Shown here in pieces: positions 20,360 to 29,070 of a stretch of DNA of 64,000 bases (position 1 is its first letter; each line of letters opens with the position of its first letter). The stretch is from assembly GCF_030065545.1 (NCBI RefSeq), contig NZ_JASJNC010000004.1:186001-250000 (forward strand). Direction: 5' to 3'. The position numbers and the translations under genes were made by a program. Under the pieces are notes generated by a model. It saw only the letters and a list, made by a program, of their open reading frames with translations, made no database searches and was not told where the DNA came from. The stretch comes from Marinicella marina (lineage in GTDB: Bacteria; Pseudomonadota; Gammaproteobacteria; Xanthomonadales; Marinicellaceae).

Positions 20360-22018
20360 ATGACAATTGCAAGACCTTGGCTAGACCAATACAAACCCGG
20401 TGTTCCGGCCGAAGTGGGACCATTACCTTACGATTCTGTGGCTGAGATGTTAATGGATTCATGTAAGAAATTTGCTGATAATGATGCCTTTGTGAACTTT
20501 GGCAAGGCAATGACCTACCGCGAATTGGATCAACACAGTAAGCATTTAGCAGCTTATTTACAATCTAAATTCAACACCGGTGACTCAATTGCCATCATGA
20601 TGCCCAATGTTTTACAGTATCCGATTGCGGTGATGGGTATTTTAAGAGCAGGCATGGTCGTTACAAATGTCAATCCACTGTATACACCCAGAGAACTCAA
20701 ACACCAATTGAATGATGCCGAAGCCAAAGCCATCATTGTGATCGAAAACACGGCTTGCACATTGGCTGAAGTCGTTAAAGAAACGGGGGTTGAACAAGTC
20801 ATCACAGCCACCATTGGCGAAATGATTGGTGGACTGAAAGGCACCATCATGGACTTCATGATTAAACGAGTCAAAAAAATGGTACCACCTTTCGATTTAC
20901 CTGGATCAGTTACTTTCAAATCAGTACTTAAAGCGGGTCAATCACTGCCATACAAAGATGTCAAAAGGGAATTAGAAGACATCGCCTTTTTGCAATATAC
21001 CGGAGGCACAACTGGCGTATCTAAAGGTGCTATGTTGACCAATAAAAACATGGTCTCAAACGTGACCCAAACCAGACATTGGATTTCCAGTGAAATTGAT
21101 CAAGGCCAAGAAATAATCATCACTGCGTTGCCCCTTTACCACATATTCGCATTGACGGCTAACTGCCTGACATTCTGTTTATATGGTGCCAAGAACATTT
21201 TAATCACCAATCCAAGAGACATGCCCGGCTTTGTTAAAGAACTGGCCAGCCAAAAGTTCACAGTTCTGACAGGTGTGAACACACTTTTCAACGGCTTGTT
21301 GAACACGCCAGGGTTTGCGGACATCGATTTTTCAAGCTTTAAATTTGCATTAGGTGGTGGTATGGCCGTGCAGAAAAGCACAGCAACTCAATGGAAAGAA
21401 GTTACAGGTGTGACCTTGGCGGAGGCATATGGCTTAACCGAGACTTCACCAGCTGCCTGTATGAATGTGGTACCTATGGAAGCCTATAATGGCACCATTG
21501 GATTACCCATCCCAGGCACAGATTGTCAAATTCAAGATGACGATGGCAATCCTTTACCAGTTGGCGAACCAGGTGAGCTTTGCATCCGAGGGCCGCAAGT
21601 CATGTTGGGATACTTAAAGCGCCCTGAAGAAACCGCCAAAACCATCGTAGATGGCTGGTTGAAAACAGGTGATGTTGCAGTTATGGACGAGAAAGGCTAC
21701 TTTAAAATTGTTGATCGCAAGAAAAACATGATTTTGGTTTCTGGTTTTAACGTATTCCCGAACGAAATTGAAGATGCGGCCTGCTTACATGATGACATTG
21801 TTGAATGTGCAGCCATTGGCATTCCAGATGAAAAATCTGGCGAAATTGTTAAATTGTTCGTGGTTAAAAGCAACGATTCACTGAACGAAAAAGATGTGAT
21901 TGCACACTGTCGAGAAAACTTAACTGGCTACAAAGTACCTAAGCTGATTGAGTTCCGTGACGAATTGCCTAAATCAAATGTCGGCAAAATTCTTCATAAA
22001 GACCTCAGAGAGTCGTGA
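20360..22018 (+). CDS. fadD: Long-chain fatty-acid-CoA ligase
   Basis: FadD activates fatty acids to acyl-CoA for beta-oxidation and lipid synthesis. The 552-residue protein has the AMP-binding P-loop YTGGTTGVSKGAMLTN (about 212), the EAYGLTETSP motif, and the FACS signature DGWLKTGDVAVMDEKGYFKIVDRKKNMI, and ends with the catalytic lysine region KSNVGKILHKDLR. The length matches E. coli FadD (561). An AGGAG lies 7 nt before the ATG at 20360. The 290-bp upstream gap shared with the divergent permease gene shows no clear known operator by eye. Confidence 0.92.
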   Translation: MTIARPWLDQYKPGVPAEVGPLPYDSVAEMLMDSCKKFADNDAFVNFGKAMTYRELDQHSKHLAAYLQSKFNTGDSIAIMMPNVLQYPIAVMGILRAGMVVTNVNPLYTPRELKHQLNDAEAKAIIVIENTACTLAEVVKETGVEQVITATIGEMIGGLKGTIMDFMIKRVKKMVPPFDLPGSVTFKSVLKAGQSLPYKDVKRELEDIAFLQYTGGTTGVSKGAMLTNKNMVSNVTQTRHWISSEIDQGQEIIITALPLYHIFALTANCLTFCLYGAKNILITNPRDMPGFVKELASQKFTVLTGVNTLFNGLLNTPGFADIDFSSFKFALGGGMAVQKSTATQWKEVTGVTLAEAYGLTETSPAACMNVVPMEAYNGTIGLPIPGTDCQIQDDDGNPLPVGEPGELCIRGPQVMLGYLKRPEETAKTIVDGWLKTGDVAVMDEKGYFKIVDRKKNMILVSGFNVFPNEIEDAACLHDDIVECAAIGIPDEKSGEIVKLFVVKSNDSLNEKDVIAHCRENLTGYKVPKLIEFRDELPKSNVGKILHKDLRES

Positions 22019-22024
22019 ATTTCT

Positions 22025-22053
22025 GGTGTGCACTTAACCACAAAGTGCACACC
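22025..22053 (+). terminator. Terminator-like hairpin after fadD
   Basis: A perfect 11-bp inverted repeat, GGTGTGCACTT and AAGTGCACACC, encloses a 7-nt loop just 7 nt after the fadD stop. The run of Us that would follow is weak (only a short TTT a few bases on). It may be an inefficient terminator or an mRNA 3' stabiliser. A TATAAT at 22070-22075 lies between it and tdh, consistent with a new transcript starting there. Confidence 0.55.
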
Positions 22054-22117
22054 TATCACTTTAAATCCTTATAATACAGCCCTGTTTTAAAGTCAGATCC
22101 TGAACACCTAAAAAATT

Positions 22118-23140
22118 ATGAAAGCATTGGTAAAAGCAAAGCCGGAAGAAGGCATATGGATGGAAGATGTCAACTCACCTGATATGGGTCACAATGACGT
22201 TTTAATCAAAGTGGAAAAAACTGCCATTTGCGGCACTGATCTGCACATCTACAAATGGGATGAATGGTCACAAAAAACCATCAAGCCTCCCTTGGTTATT
22301 GGACACGAATTTGTTGGTGAAATCGTTGATAAAGGCACCGAAGTCAAAGGTTATGAAATAGGTCAAAGGGTCAGTGCAGAAGGTCACATTGTTTGTGGCG
22401 TTTGCAGAAACTGTCGTGCCGGAACACCGCACCTATGTCCTAATACCCAAGGCATAGGCGTTAATCGCAATGGAGCATTCGCCGAATACATTACCATGCC
22501 AGTGCAAAATTTATGGCCAGTACCTGATAAAATCCCTTCCAACTTGGCGGCATTTTTCGATCCCTTTGGCAATGCAGCACACTGTGCCCTTGAATACGAT
22601 ATGGTAGGCGAAGACGTACTGATCACAGGCGCAGGCCCCATTGGCATCATCGCCACTGGCATCTGCAAGCACGTTGGCGCCAGAAATGTTGTTATTACTG
22701 ACGTCAATGATTACCGGTTGCAATTGGCGAAGCAAATGGGAGCCACCCGTTGTGTCAATGTGATGAATGAAAAATTAGATGATGTGATGTCAGAGATGAA
22801 CATCACAGGGTTTGATTTGGGCATGGAAATGTCAGGCAACCCAACGGCATTTAACGACATGCTTGAAAACATGTACAACGGTGGTAAAGTCACGCTGCTT
22901 GGTATGTTACCTGACAGCACACAAATCAACTGGGACAACATCATATTCAAAGGACTATCAGTCAAAGGTGTAACTGGCAGAAAAATGTATGAGACATGGT
23001 ACAAAATGACTCAAATGTTATTGACTGGCTTCCCTTTGGATATCGCATTGACACATGAAATCCACATAGACGACTTCCAAACAGGATTTGACTTAATGGC
23101 ATCTGGCCAATGTGGCAAAGTGGTCTGTTCGTGGAATTGA
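22118..23140 (+). CDS. tdh: L-threonine 3-dehydrogenase
   Basis: Tdh oxidises L-threonine to 2-amino-3-ketobutyrate with NAD, the first step of threonine breakdown to glycine. The 340-residue protein is a zinc-dependent medium-chain dehydrogenase: catalytic-zinc residues in [15 protein letters not shown] and GHEFVGEI, the structural-zinc cysteines in [15 protein letters not shown], and the Rossmann motif [13 protein letters not shown]. Length and motifs match E. coli Tdh (341). The next gene, kbl, begins 7 nt after the stop; this conserved operon carries out both steps. Confidence 0.96.
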   Translation: MKALVKAKPEEGIWMEDVNSPDMGHNDVLIKVEKTAICGTDLHIYKWDEWSQKTIKPPLVIGHEFVGEIVDKGTEVKGYEIGQRVSAEGHIVCGVCRNCRAGTPHLCPNTQGIGVNRNGAFAEYITMPVQNLWPVPDKIPSNLAAFFDPFGNAAHCALEYDMVGEDVLITGAGPIGIIATGICKHVGARNVVITDVNDYRLQLAKQMGATRCVNVMNEKLDDVMSEMNITGFDLGMEMSGNPTAFNDMLENMYNGGKVTLLGMLPDSTQINWDNIIFKGLSVKGVTGRKMYETWYKMTQMLLTGFPLDIALTHEIHIDDFQTGFDLMASGQCGKVVCSWN

Positions 23141-23147
23141 GATTAGC

Positions 23148-24317
23148 ATGAAAAATTATAAAAATATTCTGGACGAAATCAAAGCCGACGGGCTTTACAA
23201 AAATGAACGTGTCATTACCAGTCCACAAGCAGCACACATTAAACTACCTGGTGGCAAAAAAGTCATCAATTTCTGTGCCAATAACTACCTCGGTCTAGCC
23301 GATCACCCAGAAATCATCAAAGCCGCAAAAGATGCATTAGATTCCCATGGATTTGGCATGGCTTCAGTGCGTTTTATTTGTGGCACCCAAGATTTACACA
23401 AACAATTAGAGCAGAAAATCAGTGACTATTTCGGCACCGATGACACCATCCTATACACCTCTTGCTTTGATGCCAATGGCGGATTGTTTGAAACCATTTT
23501 AGATCAAGAAGATGCAGTGATCAGTGATGAATTGAATCATGCCTCAATCATTGATGGCGTGCGCTTGTGCAAGGCCCAGAGACATCGCTATAAAAATAAC
23601 AACATGCAAGAACTTGAGCAAGCACTGCAAGCCACTCAAGACTGTAAGCAACGATTGATTGTTACTGATGGCGTATTCAGTATGGATGGCACCATTGCTG
23701 ATTTGAAATCAATCACGGACTTAGCAGATAAATATGATGCCATGCTAGTAGTTGATGATTCACATGCAACGGGCTTTATTGGAAAAACCGGCCGCGGTTC
23801 AGCAGAATTGGCAGGAGTTCAAGACAAAGTAGATTTGTTCACTTCCACTCTTGGTAAAGCATTGGGCGGCGGTTCAGGTGGCTTCACTACTGGCAAGCAA
23901 GAAATCATTGATTTACTTAGGCAGCGCTCACGCCCTTATCTATTCTCGAATACTTTACCTCCGCCTTTGGTTGCAGCCAGTAACAAGGTATTTGATATGA
24001 TTTTTAATGCCACAGACTTGCGTGACAAATTGGCAGAAAATACCCAGTATTTCCGTGAGAAAATTGTTCAATTAGGGTTTGAAGTTTCTGGAGAAACTCA
24101 TCCCATAACGCCCATTATGTTGGGTGATGCCAATCTGGCCAAAGACATGGCAGACAGATTATTGGAGCTGGGCATCTATTGTATTGGTTTCAGTTTCCCG
24201 GTGGTGCCCAAAGGCAAAGCCAGGATCAGACTACAAATATCTGCGGCACATTCGCGACAAGATTTGGATGATGCCCTTAAAGCTTTTGCTCAAGTACACA
24301 AAGAATTTTTATCCTAA
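23148..24317 (+). CDS. kbl: Glycine C-acetyltransferase (2-amino-3-ketobutyrate CoA ligase)
   Basis: Kbl splits 2-amino-3-ketobutyrate with CoA into glycine and acetyl-CoA, using PLP. The 389-residue protein is an alpha-oxoamine synthase: [51 protein letters not shown], and the Schiff-base lysine in [15 protein letters not shown] chose the ATG at 23148 ([11 protein letters not shown]) because the longer frame from 23112 would overlap tdh and is not conserved. It is the second gene of the tdh-kbl operon. The stop is almost joined to the A-run that serves as U-tract for the terminator of the opposite strand. Confidence 0.96.
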   Translation: MKNYKNILDEIKADGLYKNERVITSPQAAHIKLPGGKKVINFCANNYLGLADHPEIIKAAKDALDSHGFGMASVRFICGTQDLHKQLEQKISDYFGTDDTILYTSCFDANGGLFETILDQEDAVISDELNHASIIDGVRLCKAQRHRYKNNNMQELEQALQATQDCKQRLIVTDGVFSMDGTIADLKSITDLADKYDAMLVVDDSHATGFIGKTGRGSAELAGVQDKVDLFTSTLGKALGGGSGGFTTGKQEIIDLLRQRSRPYLFSNTLPPPLVAASNKVFDMIFNATDLRDKLAENTQYFREKIVQLGFEVSGETHPITPIMLGDANLAKDMADRLLELGIYCIGFSFPVVPKGKARIRLQISAAHSRQDLDDALKAFAQVHKEFLS

Positions 24318-24349
24318 AAAAAAGGCGGTGATTCAACTCAATCACCGCC
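24316..24349 (-). terminator. Rho-independent terminator of the DUF1800-DUF1501 operon
   Basis: A perfect 10-bp stem (GGCGGTGATT / AATCACCGCC) with a 6-nt loop. On the minus strand it is followed directly by eight Ts, the standard intrinsic terminator form, 24 nt past the DUF1501 stop. On the plus strand it sits directly behind kbl and may also help to end that transcript, though the downstream U-run is poor there. Confidence 0.85.
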
Positions 24350-24372
24350 TGATTCAATCCAAATATAAAGTG

Positions 24373-25656
24373 TTACTCAAAACCTGACTTAAAGATCACT
24401 TCCTGAGCGGTAAAATTCATACTGACATGGTTTTCGTATCCAGGAAATACATAACTGATGTTAGAGTTACCCATAATCTCTTGTAAGATGGTTGAAAACA
24501 CACGTCTGAAATCAACCACAGGAGCAATGTCTTCACCTCCAAACAATTCATCGTTAGCTAAACCAATGAATTGACCGTATGAATAGCCACCGTTAATTTT
24601 TCCACCAATCAAAAACATAACATTTCCAGAACCATGATCAGTACCACTGTTACCTTGACCATTTTGTCGTGCACGTCTACCAAATTCACTGTGAACCACA
24701 ATTGTTACTTGATCGCCTAGACCAGAAGCCTTTAAGTCCTGCCACAAAGCCCTGACTGATTCAGACATGTTATCAACTTTGCCATAGAAACTACCACCAC
24801 CGCCATCACCTTGGCCGTTGTGGGTATCCCATCCTCCCAAATCAGCAGTTGCAACATTGATGTCTAAATCTTCTTTGACTAGCTGCGCAATCAACGACAA
24901 TTGTCGACCAAAAGTGCTGTCTGGATAGTTGGCACCGCCTGCTGGGGTGTAATTATCTAAGTCTAAGGCTGAAATGATGCCCAAGGTATCCATGGCACTG
25001 CCCACTGACTGATCCAGTGCACTGTTGCCCTGGTACATTTCTCCAATGGCGCTGGCATGACTTTCAGCAAAATCCCCAGAATTCGGGTTGTAGCCGCCCA
25101 CTTGATCAACTGTTAAGGCATTATAGTAAGCCTGAAGACTGATGGGATTTGAGCCGTTCGACACCAATACAGGGATGATTTCAGAACCGGTAATATGTGG
25201 GGTTGAGTTCAAATGCCTGGTCAGCCAGCCGTCAGAGGTTGAAATATTACTTGGGGTTCCCAACTCACGTAATTTCATCGCATCGAAGTGACTTCGACTT
25301 GTATTTTCTTGTGGTAAACCAGTACCATGTATGATGGCTAAGTCACCGCCCAAATACATGTCTCTTAAGCCACTGGCTGCAGGGTGAAAGCCCATCGCCT
25401 CTCCAATATCTAAAACCCTATTGGTACCAGTTAATGGCACTTGAATATCTGGCCTGAGTTGTTCATAAAAATTTCTGTTTGGACCTGAAAAGGGTGGCAC
25501 CACATTCAAACCATCCATCCCTCCACGCATAAATAAATCTATGATGATGGGTTGATTGCTTGGTGATGAGCCACCGGCACGAGCTACTTTTATTCCTGAT
25601 AAAGCACCTACCGCAGCACTTGACTGTAAGAAGGCTCTTCTATTCATTTTTTTCAT
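24373..25656 (-). CDS. DUF1501 family Tat-exported protein
   Basis: A 427-residue secreted protein. The N-terminus carries a twin-arginine signal, NRRAFLQSSAAVGALSG, cut near KVARAGG. DUF1501 proteins are related to the sulfatase/alkaline phosphatase fold; here DLFMRGGMDGLNVVPP, TADLGGWDTHNGQGDG, VVHSEFGRRARQNG and GTDHGSGNVMFLIGGK are visible. The last three contain the Asp/His residues likely to bind metal. The biochemical activity is unknown. It is translated from the same transcript as the DUF1800 protein, 13 nt downstream. This pair is widespread and nearly always adjacent, which suggests a two-component extracytoplasmic complex. Confidence 0.88.
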   Translation of the reverse strand: MKKMNRRAFLQSSAAVGALSGIKVARAGGSSPSNQPIIIDLFMRGGMDGLNVVPPFSGPNRNFYEQLRPDIQVPLTGTNRVLDIGEAMGFHPAASGLRDMYLGGDLAIIHGTGLPQENTSRSHFDAMKLRELGTPSNISTSDGWLTRHLNSTPHITGSEIIPVLVSNGSNPISLQAYYNALTVDQVGGYNPNSGDFAESHASAIGEMYQGNSALDQSVGSAMDTLGIISALDLDNYTPAGGANYPDSTFGRQLSLIAQLVKEDLDINVATADLGGWDTHNGQGDGGGGSFYGKVDNMSESVRALWQDLKASGLGDQVTIVVHSEFGRRARQNGQGNSGTDHGSGNVMFLIGGKINGGYSYGQFIGLANDELFGGEDIAPVVDFRRVFSTILQEIMGNSNISYVFPGYENHVSMNFTAQEVIFKSGFE

Positions 25657-25669
25657 TATTCTTCTCCAG

Positions 25670-27496
25670 TTATCGTTGCATAAAGTAAGGTGAAGCGAGC
25701 AGCAGGCTCAAAGTGCCTCGAAGCCTTTCGTGCCAGCGATAAGGCCATGAATTTTCTTCCAAATCCTCTCTGGGAATGGCTTTGTCTCTGGGCCAGCTAG
25801 GGTATGACTCATCAGAGGGTCTTTGTCTCAAAAAGTTAACTGCTGATTCGAATACCGGATCACCGCTCCAGCCTTGAACTGGTGTGGTGTTAAGGATTCT
25901 TTGCATCCACCAAGCAACCACATTTTCAGGTGACATATCTTCAGGGTTAGCAGTAAAATTATTTAACGTAGTGACCCGTACAGGTGTGATGTAAGTACCT
26001 GAGTTACTTCTATCAATCAGCCAATCAACCGTTTTCCAAGTTTGTATCAAAGCCGTTGAACTCATCCAATAGCTGGATTTAGTGGGATAACCATCAGGCG
26101 CTTGCCATTCGAACGGATAATGCCCCGTATCATCCATGCGATACTCCAAATTATTGCTGTTATCATCATCTGGCTTGACAGTGAAGTTGGTTCTCAAGGC
26201 GCGCATCGCAGAGACTACAGTATCAAATGGTCGTTTCAACTTGGCTTGCCAATTAGCAGGGTTGCTGAATTCAGGGTGATTAAACAATGCTACAAACACC
26301 TGTTTAAGCTGATCTGCAGCATTGCGGTTCTCATAGAAAACATCAGCCACATCATCTATCAGTGATTGTGGTGGATTATCTGAAATAAAGAATCTGGCTA
26401 ATTTGCCTGCAATATGCTTCGCGGTGCCTGGGTGTCTGGCAAGCAATGCCAAAACATTGTCACCATCTGTCTGCCCTTGGTTGGCAGGAATATTGATTTG
26501 GCCGCCGGTCAAAACAGATTTTTGAAACCTGTCATGGCGCTCATCATCGTACATGAAAAAGCCAGTGTCACCGTTGCTGCTGGAATCATTGACACGCCAG
26601 CCAGTTAAACAACGGGTTGCCTCGTAGACATCATTATCGACATAATATTCTTGAATCATGCCATCACTGGGCCACGGACCTCCCCTCTCTGGCACTGAAA
26701 TCATAGGCACTTCATCTTGTTCAGCCAGACCGAAATAATTCTCCACACCTAAAGTGTGTAACTCAATCAACTCTCTGGCGTAATTCTCATTGGGTTCAGA
26801 TACTGAATTGTTGTAATTATCTAAGTAATATAGCATGGCTGGATGTCGAGCCGTAGCTGTAAGGAACGATTGGAAATTACCCAGCATGTGTGTTCTGATT
26901 ACGTCCCTGTCCCAGCTGGTCATGGTTGACCGAGCATAGAAGCTTCTGCCATTCAGACTGAAATGATCATGCCAGAAATCAGCAATTCGTTCTTGTAAAG
27001 GAAATAAGGTATAGGTGGCGCGTAAAAATTTAAGGCGTTCCATTTCATATATAGGCCGGGATGAACTTCTTAAACCTGAACCTGAATTGACGTGGTGATC
27101 TTGCCACATCTGACCGAGACCTTTATTCAATGTCACGTAATTACCAGCTTGATTGATTCTGTTGTCAAGATTGGTATCATTACCACCTGCCAACTGTTGG
27201 TCAACAAAGTTGGCCAGTCGCTCTGAATCAGAGCTACCTAATGCCGCCCATCTGACCTGATCAAATATACCAGGAGTAATACCATATCCCAGCCTAGAAT
27301 ATACCACGTGAGAAAAGTATTGATTTGGCAGATTGGCTGCTTTAATGGCAGCAGTTAACTTGTTTTTATATTTGAACTTTGTAGCATTGAATGTGTTTGT
27401 TTTTGCGCTTGTACCGGTCAATGGCAAAGCGGCTAATAATGCAGAAGCTGCACCACCAGCGACTAACTGCCTTCTGTGTATTTTTTTGATTTTCAT
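25670..27496 (-). CDS. DUF1800 family exported protein
   Basis: A 608-residue protein with a Tat-like leader (HRRQLVAGGAASALLAALP). The DUF1800 body is recognised by HVVYSRLGYGITPGIFDQV near the start, ERIADFWHDHFS, NYARELIELHTLGVENYFG, TRCLTGWRVND, and FYENRNAADQLKQVFVALFNHPEF. Function is unknown. Neighbouring DUF1501 genes across many phyla point to a shared complex. There is no operon partner upstream: 190 bp of non-coding DNA separates it from the DUF423 gene, and its promoter should lie there. The downstream terminator closes the two-gene unit. Confidence 0.88.
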   Translation of the reverse strand: MKIKKIHRRQLVAGGAASALLAALPLTGTSAKTNTFNATKFKYKNKLTAAIKAANLPNQYFSHVVYSRLGYGITPGIFDQVRWAALGSSDSERLANFVDQQLAGGNDTNLDNRINQAGNYVTLNKGLGQMWQDHHVNSGSGLRSSSRPIYEMERLKFLRATYTLFPLQERIADFWHDHFSLNGRSFYARSTMTSWDRDVIRTHMLGNFQSFLTATARHPAMLYYLDNYNNSVSEPNENYARELIELHTLGVENYFGLAEQDEVPMISVPERGGPWPSDGMIQEYYVDNDVYEATRCLTGWRVNDSSSNGDTGFFMYDDERHDRFQKSVLTGGQINIPANQGQTDGDNVLALLARHPGTAKHIAGKLARFFISDNPPQSLIDDVADVFYENRNAADQLKQVFVALFNHPEFSNPANWQAKLKRPFDTVVSAMRALRTNFTVKPDDDNSNNLEYRMDDTGHYPFEWQAPDGYPTKSSYWMSSTALIQTWKTVDWLIDRSNSGTYITPVRVTTLNNFTANPEDMSPENVVAWWMQRILNTTPVQGWSGDPVFESAVNFLRQRPSDESYPSWPRDKAIPREDLEENSWPYRWHERLRGTLSLLLASPYFMQR

Positions 27497-27686
27497 TAGA
27501 ACCCAACTTTTATGATTATGGATAACATTTTAAGATCAATCAGCTGGTTAATTGTGACAATGTTCGCAAATCAACAGCTATAAAGCCTTTGAACTGCCAT
27601 TTTTTAACGAAAATTTAATGAAAATCAATGCGCCACATGAGACCTCATCAATAAGTGTGACTTTTACAAAGTAATTCAATCAAGCT

Positions 27687-28121
27687 CTAGGGTTTGTATT
27701 CATTGCCACTGCTTTTAAACTTCAAAATTCCATGAATCACTAAATTCAGCCATGCCAGAATAATCAGGCTGCCGCCCACAGGTGTAATCCACGAAAAGTT
27801 GGTTTTGCCGACGAAAACCAACAGATACAGGCCGCCACAAAAGCCCAGAACACCTAAAGTCAATGACCAAGCAGCATACCTAACCCAGGGACCGTGATGC
27901 AACTGAGTGCCAACCCCAAACAACAACAAAGCATGCACCAGTTGATAAATAAAAGCATGTTGAAACAAAGCCGCTTCCCGGCTTCCAAGAACCAAACCAA
28001 ATGCATGGGTGCCCAAAGCACCTAAAATGACAGCAGTCAAACCATAGACTGCTGCCACAACCATAAATAATGCAGACCTATTCAAGCGGTAACCCGCTTG
28101 ATTCTGGAGACTGGCTGACAC
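27687..28121 (-). CDS. DUF423 (YgdD-like) small inner-membrane protein
   Basis: A 144-residue polytopic protein with four hydrophobic segments and the DUF423 pattern LGALGTHAFG, ALFQHAFIYQLVHALLLFGVG, LGVLGFCGGLYLLVF and WITPVGGSLIILAWLNL. Family members are small inner-membrane proteins of unknown function. The start is a GTG at 28121, inside the end of the DUF4340 gene (44-nt overlap), with a GGGGG about 8 nt upstream. An internal ATG at the first membrane segment is an alternative. It is the last gene of the Gld-like ABC operon, although a functional link is not implied. Confidence 0.85.
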   Translation of the reverse strand: MSASLQNQAGYRLNRSALFMVVAAVYGLTAVILGALGTHAFGLVLGSREAALFQHAFIYQLVHALLLFGVGTQLHHGPWVRYAAWSLTLGVLGFCGGLYLLVFVGKTNFSWITPVGGSLIILAWLNLVIHGILKFKSSGNEYKP

Positions 28122-29070
28122 CAGTAGCCCCCACTGATGGTGAAGGTTCGATGAATTCTGTCAAACTGCGATTCAAAGAAGTGAATTTATATTCGGCAAT
28201 TTTCATCATCCAATTCTGATATTGTGGGTAAGCATCTGAATGTATGGTAACAAAATATTCTTCATCACCTTGGTAAACTTGCAACTTAATAATATCACCA
28301 TTACTCAGGACATATTCCGCCGACATCATTTCATTCAATTCATCGGTATCTTTGACCAGAGCATCATCCACGATGAATCGACTGAGTGAAGCACTCAATT
28401 GCTCCAAGTAGGCATTGGCTTTGAGCTGGTACCCTTCAGGCATATTTTCTATTTGCCATTCACCAGTTGCTGCTTCTCGAAGCACAGATATTGAATCTTC
28501 AGTGTGTGGTGTCAGTTTAACTGCTTGTATATCACTGGCATCGACATCAAGAACGGTTTTCAATTGCCATGAATCTGTATTAAACCTCACTGGCTTGAGG
28601 CCACTGACAGTGTAAGTTTGATCTTCATCAACTCGCCTGACAAAGACATGGCCGGCAGCAGTTGTTTTGCCAATATTTAAAGCCAAAATCTGTTCATCTC
28701 CGGCAGATATTTTTACCACCAAATCTTGGGCTGATAATTCTAACAATTCATGGTTCTCTGGATTGGCAGTTTTCGCTTCCACAATGACCGCTCGACTGAT
28801 GCCTTGTAATAATTCATACAAGGGCTCCACAGTGGCGTAAAAACCATCATTGAGAACCCATCCATCAGCACCTTTAGCTAAATTAATTGTTTCTCCAGCT
28901 TTGCTCAACGACACTTGATCAACCACACTGAGCTGACTCAAATCAGCTTGCCAATCAGGCACCAACGGTTGTTCAACTTGTCCGCCAGAGGGGTCTTTTT
29001 GACTGAGCCAATAAGCCAAACCAGTCAAAACAATCAACAACCCTAATAGACCTTTCATGTGATTAAACAT
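28078..29070 (-). CDS. DUF4340 domain protein of the Gld-like ABC operon
   Basis: About 330 residues: one N-terminal membrane helix (MKGLLGLLIVLTGLAYWLS), then an extracytoplasmic region with the repeated DUF4340 pattern (LSKAGETINLAKGADGWVLND, VKISAGDEQILALNIGK, VFVRRVDEDQTYTVSGL). The family is usually found beside GldG-type ABC auxiliary proteins, as here. The frame is open back to 29115, but the ATG at 29070 gives an 8-nt overlap with the GldG-like stop and a natural start before the membrane helix. The protein probably sits in the periplasm or inner membrane as an accessory to the exporter. Its role is not known. Confidence 0.82.
   Translation of the reverse strand: MFNHMKGLLGLLIVLTGLAYWLSQKDPSGGQVEQPLVPDWQADLSQLSVVDQVSLSKAGETINLAKGADGWVLNDGFYATVEPLYELLQGISRAVIVEAKTANPENHELLELSAQDLVVKISAGDEQILALNIGKTTAAGHVFVRRVDEDQTYTVSGLKPVRFNTDSWQLKTVLDVDASDIQAVKLTPHTEDSISVLREAATGEWQIENMPEGYQLKANAYLEQLSASLSRFIVDDALVKDTDELNEMMSAEYVLSNGDIIKLQVYQGDEEYFVTIHSDAYPQYQNWMMKIAEYKFTSLNRSLTEFIEPSPSVGATGVSQSPESSGLPLE

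Noticed and set aside
20203-20394. 63-aa minus-strand frame ahead of fadD
   Set aside because: It runs across the fadD start and ribosome-binding site, has no conserved feature, and lacks its own ribosome-binding site.
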